Below the pieces are notes generated by a model. That model was not told the origin of the DNA and made no database searches. It saw only the letters and a program-made list of their open reading frames with translations. From the NCBI GenBank assembly GCA_902784025.1, contig CACZTF010000117.1, positions 1 through 6,532 of the forward strand: a stretch of 6,532 nucleotides of DNA, written 5' to 3'. The position numbers were made by a program, and so were the translations under genes. The first letter of the stretch is position 1. Every line of letters begins with the position of its first letter. This DNA is from an uncultured Lachnospiraceae bacterium. GTDB taxonomy: Bacteria > Bacillota > Clostridia > Lachnospirales > Lachnospiraceae. Below are positions 1 to 4,696 of this stretch, piece after piece.

Positions 1-1
1 G

Positions 2-487
2 ATTGAAGCCGTATATGAGTTTTTACGTGCCGGTATATTAAATGAATACGGTACATTTTCAGATATATACATAAAAGATGGTTTTCCTCTTGCAAATTCC
101 GCTATGGGTGAGATAATAAAACTTGACCAGGATGACATACGTCAGATACAGATGGCAAAGTCAGCTATACGTTCGGGAACAGACGTTCTAATGACAGCTG
201 CAGGCATCAGATCAGAGGATATTGAGACAGTATATGTTTCAGGGGGATTTGGAAGCTTTCTTGATTTAAAGAAAGCTTCTGGTATAGGGTTGTTACCTGA
301 ATCCCTTGCATTAAAAGCTGTACTTAAAGGGAATACATCTCTTAAAGGAGCCGGTATGGCGTTGGAAAGATATATCGGCTATGATCATGAGATCGTAAAA
401 AACAATCTGTATACTGTAGATCTGGCAAATGATGAGTCTTTTAAAGAAAAATATATATCAAACATGAATTTTGATATTAAAAAATAA
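2..487 (+). CDS. RACo/RamA-type corrinoid activation protein, C-terminal part (5' end outside window)
   Basis: This is the last 161 residues of an ASKHA-fold ATPase of the DUF4445/RACo family. The frame is open from base 2, so the ATG at 104 is internal. Family members couple ATP hydrolysis to reduction of inactive Co(II) corrinoid to Co(I) on B12 proteins, taking electrons from an N-terminal [2Fe-2S] domain; that domain would lie upstream and is not visible. Diagnostic of the family C-terminus are a helix QMAKSAIRSG, the glycine-rich strand-turn VSGGFGSF (fragment residues about 79-86), then GIGLLP (94-99) and GN followed by a GAG helix. The stop is 34 bp before the start of a B12-dependent methionine synthase lacking its own reactivation domain, so I infer that this enzyme is its substrate. 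Other ASKHA activators (BadF/HgdC type) are less likely because the GGFG/IGLLP pair matches RACo. Confidence 0.87.
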   Translation: MEAVYEFLRAGILNEYGTFSDIYIKDGFPLANSAMGEIIKLDQDDIRQIQMAKSAIRSGTDVLMTAAGIRSEDIETVYVSGGFGSFLDLKKASGIGLLPESLALKAVLKGNTSLKGAGMALERYIGYDHEIVKNNLYTVDLANDESFKEKYISNMNFDIKK

Positions 488-512
488 TAGTAAGCTATTG
501 CTTAAACAAAAC

Positions 513-517
513 GGAGA
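513..517 (+). promoter_or_regulatory. Ribosome binding site that fixes the metH start
   Basis: GGAGA lies 4 bases before the ATG at 522. The reading frame stays open upstream to a TTG at 471, but that start has no Shine-Dalgarno, overlaps the previous gene, and adds 17 residues not expected before the homocysteine domain. ATG 522 is therefore preferred. Confidence 0.75.
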
Positions 518-521
518 CAAT

Positions 522-2966
522 ATGACTCGGGAAGAATTTAAAAAATATATTAATAAAGGTTTTATCATACTGGATGGTGCAACGGGAACGAATCTTCAGG
601 CAGCAGGAATGCCTGTGGGAGTTTGCCCCGAAAAGTGGATCCTTGAAAATCCTGAAGCCCTTAAAGGATTACAGAGACAATTCATTGAGGCAGGGAGCGA
701 TATCATATATGCGCCAACTTTTACGGGAAACAGGATAAAGCTGAAAGAATACGGCCTTGAAGACCGACTGGAAGAAGTAAACACAAAACTCATACAACTT
801 TCAAAAGAAGCAGCTGAAGGAAAAGCACTTGTGGCCGGAAACATGACCATGACAGGCAGACAGCTTTATCCGATGGGCGATCTTGATTTTGAAGAGCTGG
901 TAGATGTTTACAAGGAACAGGCTGCTGTGCTTGAAAAGGCCGGAGCAGATCTATATGTTGTTGAAACTATGATGAGCCTTCAGGAAACAAGAGCGGCTTT
1001 GATAGCCATACGTGAGACAAATGACCTGCCGGTAATGGTTTCCATGACATTTGAAGCCGACGGACGTACTCTTTACGGTACTCCTCCGGAATGTATAGGT
1101 CCTGTACTTGAAGGCCTGGGAGCAGACTGTATAGGTGCGAATTGTTCAACAGGACCTGATAAGATGATCGAGCTTATCGATACTATATATCATTATACCG
1201 GTCTTCCTGTCATGGCGAAACCTAACAATGGTATGCCGCAGTTAATAGACGGAAAAACTGTATATCCAAAATCACCGGAGGAATTTGCTAAAGAAGCCAG
1301 ATCTCTTGCATTGAACGGAGCACGTGTGCTCGGGGGATGCTGCGGCTCCACACCCGGACACATCAGGGCATTGAAAGAAGCCTTAAGCAGTCTTACACCG
1401 CCTGAGCCTGTAATGAAAAAGAAAAGGGTAGTGTGTTCAGAACGTAAGCTTGTGGAGATCACACCGGGGGAAAGATTCATGATCATAGGCGAGCGTATCA
1501 ATCCTACCGGGAAAAAGGCGTTGCAGGCAGAGCTGCGGGAGGGCAGGCTTGACATAGTGAGACGATTTGCACGTGAGCAGGAAGAGAGTGGTGCCGATAT
1601 TTTAGATGTAAACATGGGGACCGGGGGTATTGACGAGAAAGAAATGATGGTCTCGGCAATTGAAGAGATAACGGGGGTTACGGATCTGCCGCTCTGTATT
1701 GATTCAAGCTTTCCGGAAGTTATAGAAACGGCTTTAAGGCGTTATCCGGGGAGGGCTCTTATCAACTCAATTTCTTTTGAAGAAGAGAAGATGAAAGCGT
1801 TGATACCTGTTGCCCTGAAATATGGTGCTATGTTTATCTTTCTTCCTGTGTCAGATGAGGGGATTCCGGAAGATACTGATAAAAAGCATGGGATAATAGA
1901 GAAAGGTATTAAAATAGCACTTGAGGCCGGTTTCACAAAAGAGGACATAATAGTTGATGCTTTAGTTGCCACAGTGGGAGCAGATAAAAATGCTGCACTA
2001 TCCTGTATTGAAACTTTTTCATGGTGTAAAGAAAAGGGCCTTGCGTCTGTATGCGGTCTTTCAAATATCTCTTTTGGTCTTCCGGACAGAATCTTCGTAA
2101 ACACGGCTTTTTTAGTTATGTCTGTTGCCAGTGGTCTTACCATGGCTATCGCCAATCCTAATCAGGATCTGTTTATGAATCTTGCGACGGCTGCAGATAT
2201 GCTGATGAATAAAACAGGGGCTGATATCAGATATATAAACAGGATAAACGCTTATGAAGAAAAGGTGAGTGTTGATCCGGGAGCTGCTGTGATATCCGGC
2301 AGCACATCCAAAAAAGAAAAAGGCGTTACAGAAAAAAAAGAAGAGAGTGTTCCGCCGGTATATAAGGCAGTAATGGAAGGTGATAAGTCCGGGATAACAG
2401 GGCTTTGTAAAGAGTTGATAAGTAACGGAGAGGATCCCGGAGAGATAATAAATAAACAACTGATACCCGCTATAAATAAAGTAGGAGATCTGTTTGAAAA
2501 AAAAGTATACTTTCTTCCTCAGCTTATAGCATCAGCCAATGCAATGGAGACAGCAATAGGTTTTATCGAACCTCTTATAGAAAGAGATAAAGATGCAGAA
2601 AAAACGGCTACAGTCATAGTTGCCACTGTTGAAGGAGATGTACACGATATAGGTAAAAATCTTGTGGCTCTAATGCTGAGGAATCATGGATTTGACGTAA
2701 TAGATCTGGGAAAGGATGTACCGGCATCAGATATCATAGAAAAAGCCATAGAAACAGATGCCAGGGTAGTAGGGCTGTCTGCTCTGATGACGACCACAAT
2801 GGTAAGGATGAAAGATGTGATAAAACTGGCTGCAGAAAAGGGGTACAATGGTAAGATAATTGTGGGAGGAGCAGCTGTTACAAAAGAATATGCCGAAGAG
2901 ATAGGTGCTGACGGTTATTCGGAGGACGCTGCAGATTGCGTTAATTTAGTAAAAAAACTGATATGA
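522..2966 (+). CDS. metH: Cobalamin-dependent methionine synthase lacking the AdoMet activation domain
   Basis: The 814-residue cytosolic enzyme transfers a methyl group from methyltetrahydrofolate via bound cobalamin to homocysteine, giving methionine. Module 1 (about 10-300) is the homocysteine/zinc barrel: DGATGT at 18-23 and zinc ligands Cys208, Cys273 and Cys274 (GANCS and GGCCG motifs). Module 2 (about 317-575) is the pterin barrel, with GERINPTG from 323, DVNMG, CIDSS and INSISF. A Lys/Glu-rich linker (about 580-611) leads to the helical B12 cap (about 612-695). The Rossmann domain carries D706-x-H708-x-x-G711, with His708 the lower cobalt ligand, plus GLSAL and GGAAVT. The protein stops here; E. 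coli MetH (about 1,227 residues) continues into an AdoMet/flavodoxin-binding reactivation domain. This short architecture resembles Thermotoga maritima MetH. The upstream RACo-type gene is the likely replacement. The next gene follows after 27 bp. Confidence 0.95.
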   Translation: MTREEFKKYINKGFIILDGATGTNLQAAGMPVGVCPEKWILENPEALKGLQRQFIEAGSDIIYAPTFTGNRIKLKEYGLEDRLEEVNTKLIQLSKEAAEGKALVAGNMTMTGRQLYPMGDLDFEELVDVYKEQAAVLEKAGADLYVVETMMSLQETRAALIAIRETNDLPVMVSMTFEADGRTLYGTPPECIGPVLEGLGADCIGANCSTGPDKMIELIDTIYHYTGLPVMAKPNNGMPQLIDGKTVYPKSPEEFAKEARSLALNGARVLGGCCGSTPGHIRALKEALSSLTPPEPVMKKKRVVCSERKLVEITPGERFMIIGERINPTGKKALQAELREGRLDIVRRFAREQEESGADILDVNMGTGGIDEKEMMVSAIEEITGVTDLPLCIDSSFPEVIETALRRYPGRALINSISFEEEKMKALIPVALKYGAMFIFLPVSDEGIPEDTDKKHGIIEKGIKIALEAGFTKEDIIVDALVATVGADKNAALSCIETFSWCKEKGLASVCGLSNISFGLPDRIFVNTAFLVMSVASGLTMAIANPNQDLFMNLATAADMLMNKTGADIRYINRINAYEEKVSVDPGAAVISGSTSKKEKGVTEKKEESVPPVYKAVMEGDKSGITGLCKELISNGEDPGEIINKQLIPAINKVGDLFEKKVYFLPQLIASANAMETAIGFIEPLIERDKDAEKTATVIVATVEGDVHDIGKNLVALMLRNHGFDVIDLGKDVPASDIIEKAIETDARVVGLSALMTTTMVRMKDVIKLAAEKGYNGKIIVGGAAVTKEYAEEIGADGYSEDAADCVNLVKKLI

Positions 2967-2981
2967 TAAAAAAGATCAAAT

Positions 2982-2987
2982 AGGAGG
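2982..2987 (+). promoter_or_regulatory. Ribosome binding site that fixes the arcC start
   Basis: A perfect AGGAGG lies 6 bases before ATG 2994. An in-frame TTG immediately precedes it at 2991; the ATG gives better spacing and the usual carbamate kinase N-terminus (Met-Ser-Arg-Ile-Val), so ATG 2994 is chosen. Confidence 0.8.
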
Positions 2988-2993
2988 TAATTG

Positions 2994-3923
2994 ATGAGCA
3001 GAATAGTACTGGCATTGGGTGGTAATGCACTAGGCAACACGCCGCAGAAACAATTAGAATTGGTAAAAAATACTTCCAGAGCCATAGCAGACATCATTGA
3101 GCCCGGTAACGAAGTGGTTATCGTACACGGCAATGGTCCGCAAGTAGGCATGATCCATCTGGCTATGTCCATAGCTGCTGGAGAGGATGAAAAGATACCC
3201 ATCATGCCTTATCCTGAATGCGGTGCGATGTCCCAGGGATATATAGGTTATCATTTGCAGCAATCCATCGGTAATGAATTACGTCTCAGAAAAATATCCA
3301 AGCCCGTTGCTTCTATCATAACCCAGGTAGTAGTAAATGAGACTGATGAGGCATTTAAAGATCCTACAAAACCGGTAGGCAGGTTTTATTCCAAAGAAGA
3401 ATCTGACATAATAGCCGCTTCCAGCGGTGCGGTTTTTATTGAGGATGCCGGAAGAGGATACAGACAAGTCGTTGCTTCGCCGGCTCCGGAAAAGATAGTC
3501 GAGTTAGAAACCATAAAAAGACTGGTTTCGGCCGGAGAAGTTGTGATCGCGGCAGGCGGGGGCGGTATACCTATCATTGAAACAGCCGACGGACCCAAAG
3601 GCGTGATGGCTGTGATCGACAAAGACAGATCGGCAGCGTTGCTGGCTAAAGAACTGGATGCAGATATGCTTTTTATCCTCACTGCAGTTGAGAAGGTAAG
3701 CTTGAATTATAATACGGATAAACAAGAAGATATTGACACAATGACTGCAGAAGAGGCAAAAAGATATATAAAAGAAGGGCATTTTGCAAAGGGAAGTATG
3801 CTTCCTAAAATAGAAGCGTGCCTGGATTTTCTGGAATATAAGCCGGGAGTAAAAGCAGTGATCTCATCGCTCGAATGTGCGAAGCCTGCTATCGAGGGAA
3901 AGACAGGTACAGTCCTGTGTTAA
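2994..3923 (+). CDS. arcC: Carbamate kinase
   Basis: The 309-residue protein, the normal family length, is a cytosolic amino-acid-kinase-fold enzyme that makes ATP and carbamate from carbamoyl phosphate and ADP. Seen motifs are LALGGNAL (residues 6-13), HGNGPQVG (45-52), AAGGGGIPI (186-194), DKDRSAALLA (209-218) and FAKGSMLPK (264-272), the last holding the lysine that contacts phosphate in this family. All catalytic signatures look intact. It sits 27 bp after metH and 38 bp before the nitroreductase, inside the same apparent operon. ArcC usually ends arginine deiminase, agmatine or ureide catabolism, where a carbamoyltransferase supplies carbamoyl phosphate; no such gene is in the window, so its substrate source here is unknown. 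The symbol arcC denotes the enzyme type and does not imply an arginine deiminase pathway. Confidence 0.95.
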   Translation: MSRIVLALGGNALGNTPQKQLELVKNTSRAIADIIEPGNEVVIVHGNGPQVGMIHLAMSIAAGEDEKIPIMPYPECGAMSQGYIGYHLQQSIGNELRLRKISKPVASIITQVVVNETDEAFKDPTKPVGRFYSKEESDIIAASSGAVFIEDAGRGYRQVVASPAPEKIVELETIKRLVSAGEVVIAAGGGGIPIIETADGPKGVMAVIDKDRSAALLAKELDADMLFILTAVEKVSLNYNTDKQEDIDTMTAEEAKRYIKEGHFAKGSMLPKIEACLDFLEYKPGVKAVISSLECAKPAIEGKTGTVLC

Positions 3924-3961
3924 TATGACGGTTATTATGATATAAAAAAAGGAGGATCAGT

Positions 3962-4510
3962 ATGAGTGAAACTTTGGAAGTTATAAAAAGAAGAAGAAGC
4001 TGCAGACAGTTTAAGTCCAAGGATGTTCCGGAGGAACTTGTTGACATGATAATAGAAGCAGGCACTTGGGCGGCAACCGGTAAAGGACTTCAATCTCCTG
4101 TGATCATTAAAGTAACTAATTCATATGTAAAACGCAAATTGACAGAAATGAACTCAAAGATAATGGGGAAAGAAGGGTTTGATCCTTTTTTCGGTGCACC
4201 GGTGATACTGGTGGTCCTTGCCGATAAAAATGTACCAACTTATGTATACGACGGAACTCTTGTAATGGGTAATATGATGCTGGCTGCGGATGATCTGGGC
4301 CTTGCAAGCTGTTGGATACACAGGGCAAAAGAAGAATTCGACAGTGAAGAGGGAAAAACCTTATTAAAGGCTATCGGTATAGACAACATGAATTTAGAGG
4401 GAATAGGACATCTTGCGTTAGGGTACCGGGATGGAGAAGTGCCGGAGCCCGCAGAGCGTAAGAAAGATTACATTTATTACTCGGAAGACGCTACAGTATC
4501 ATTCTTGTGA
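3962..4510 (+). CDS. Nitroreductase-family flavoprotein
   Basis: A 182-residue, probably cytosolic, FMN-dependent NAD(P)H oxidoreductase of the nitroreductase fold, which normally works as a homodimer. The N-terminal FMN-phosphate motif RRRSCRQF (residues 10-17) is followed by WAATGKGLQ (36-44), the position of the usual WAPSxxNxQ flavin loop. A central helix with the family's DLGLASCWIH (111-120) and the C-terminal GHLALGYRDGE (149-159) complete the pattern. A good Shine-Dalgarno (GGAGGA at 3951-3956) precedes the ATG by 5 bases. It is the last gene before the terminator at 4536. The family reduces very varied substrates (nitro compounds, quinones, enones, flavin), and nothing in the sequence fixes the substrate. 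A role as redox partner for the upstream activator is possible but unsupported. Confidence 0.87.
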   Translation: MSETLEVIKRRRSCRQFKSKDVPEELVDMIIEAGTWAATGKGLQSPVIIKVTNSYVKRKLTEMNSKIMGKEGFDPFFGAPVILVVLADKNVPTYVYDGTLVMGNMMLAADDLGLASCWIHRAKEEFDSEEGKTLLKAIGIDNMNLEGIGHLALGYRDGEVPEPAERKKDYIYYSEDATVSFL

Positions 4511-4535
4511 TCATCTATCTGAACCGGTCAGCATG

Positions 4536-4558
4536 AGCCTTTTCAGAAAGGCTTTTTT
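4536..4558 (+). terminator. Rho-independent terminator of the metH-arcC operon
   Basis: A perfect 7-bp stem (AGCCTTT / AAAGGCT) with a TCAG loop is followed directly by five T residues. It begins 25 bp after the nitroreductase stop codon and is the only strong terminator between that gene and the upstream genes, so it probably ends the four-gene transcript. Confidence 0.88.
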
Positions 4559-4566
4559 AACGATGT

Positions 4567-4593
4567 CATTTTTGACACTTATTCTCAAAAATG
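4567..4593. repeat. Perfect 9-9-9 inverted repeat over the promoter (candidate operator)
   Basis: Arms CATTTTTGA (4567-4575) and TCAAAAATG (4585-4593) are exact reverse complements around a 9-base spacer. The dyad covers the -35 hexamer and runs to the edge of the -10 element, where a repressor or MerR/MarR-type regulator could act. No T-run follows it on either strand, so it does not look like a terminator. The regulator is not in the window. Confidence 0.6.
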
Positions 4594-4600
4594 GTATTAT
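4572..4600 (+). promoter_or_regulatory. Extended -10 sigma-A promoter for the ABC exporter
   Basis: A consensus -35 TTGACA (4572-4577) is separated by exactly 17 bases from the -10 TATTAT (4595-4600), which is preceded by TGG, an extended -10 TGn element. Transcription would start near 4606-4608, giving a leader of about 90 nt before the ATG at 4697. The overlapping TATAAT at 4601-4606 is 23 bases from the -35 and is a poorer choice. Confidence 0.75.
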
Positions 4601-4617
4601 TATAATTTAGATTATAA
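4600..4617. repeat. 7-4-7 dyad at the predicted transcription start (candidate operator)
   Basis: TTATAAT (4600-4606) and ATTATAA (4611-4617) form a perfect dyad around TTAG, overlapping the end of the -10 and the predicted start site. The half-sites equal those of the Bacillus PerR box, but that box has a 1-base centre (7-1-7), not 4, so PerR binding cannot be claimed. Because the dyad is purely AT in its arms and lies in AT-rich DNA, chance is a real alternative. Confidence 0.4.
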
Positions 4618-4628
4618 ATAGGTTTTTT

Positions 4629-4663
4629 CGGGGGCATTTTACAAATGCTTCTGTTTTATTTTG
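4629..4663 (+). terminator. Terminator-like hairpin in the exporter 5' leader (possible attenuator)
   Basis: In RNA, 4629-4639 can pair with 4643-4653 as 11 continuous base pairs (three of them G-U) closed by a UAC loop, followed by UUUUAUUUUG. It lies about 20 nt after the predicted start of transcription and about 45 nt before the exporter ATG, so it would stop or pause leader transcripts. It could also be a backup terminator for the upstream operon. No convincing anti-terminator pairing was found by eye. Confidence 0.4.
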
Positions 4664-4683
4664 TTATGTTTTTATTTATAGAA

Positions 4684-4687
4684 AGGA
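4684..4687 (+). promoter_or_regulatory. Ribosome binding site of the ABC exporter
   Basis: AGGA within GAAAGGAAAT lies 9 bases before ATG 4697. A closer ATG at 4692 is in another frame and meets a stop after 14 codons, so 4697 is the real start. Confidence 0.65.
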
Positions 4688-4696
4688 AATCATGCA

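Noticed and set aside
104..487. A separate 127-residue gene starting at ATG 104
   Set aside because: The frame is open to the window edge and the upstream residues continue the activator domain; no ribosome site precedes 104.
471..521. Upstream TTG start extending metH by 17 residues
   Set aside because: No ribosome site, overlap with the preceding gene, and a Lys/Asn-rich sequence atypical before the homocysteine domain; ATG 522 has a GGAGA site.
522..2966. B12-binding methyltransferase of a methylamine or O-demethylase system instead of methionine synthase
   Set aside because: The N-terminal homocysteine barrel with all three zinc cysteines plus a pterin barrel specify methionine synthase chemistry.
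3918..3946. Promoter in front of the nitroreductase (TGA-TATAAA as extended -10)
   Set aside because: The predicted start would fall on the Shine-Dalgarno sequence and the -35 position (TGTTAA) is poor.
4600..4617. PerR or Fur box
   Set aside because: Half-sites match TTATAAT/ATTATAA, but the 4-base centre does not fit the 7-1-7 spacing these regulators need.
4613..4680. Long-range leader pairing of TATAAATA (4613-4620) with TATTTATA (4673-4680) as an anti-terminator
   Set aside because: Only eight A-U pairs in AT-rich sequence; too weak and too likely by chance to report as a structure.
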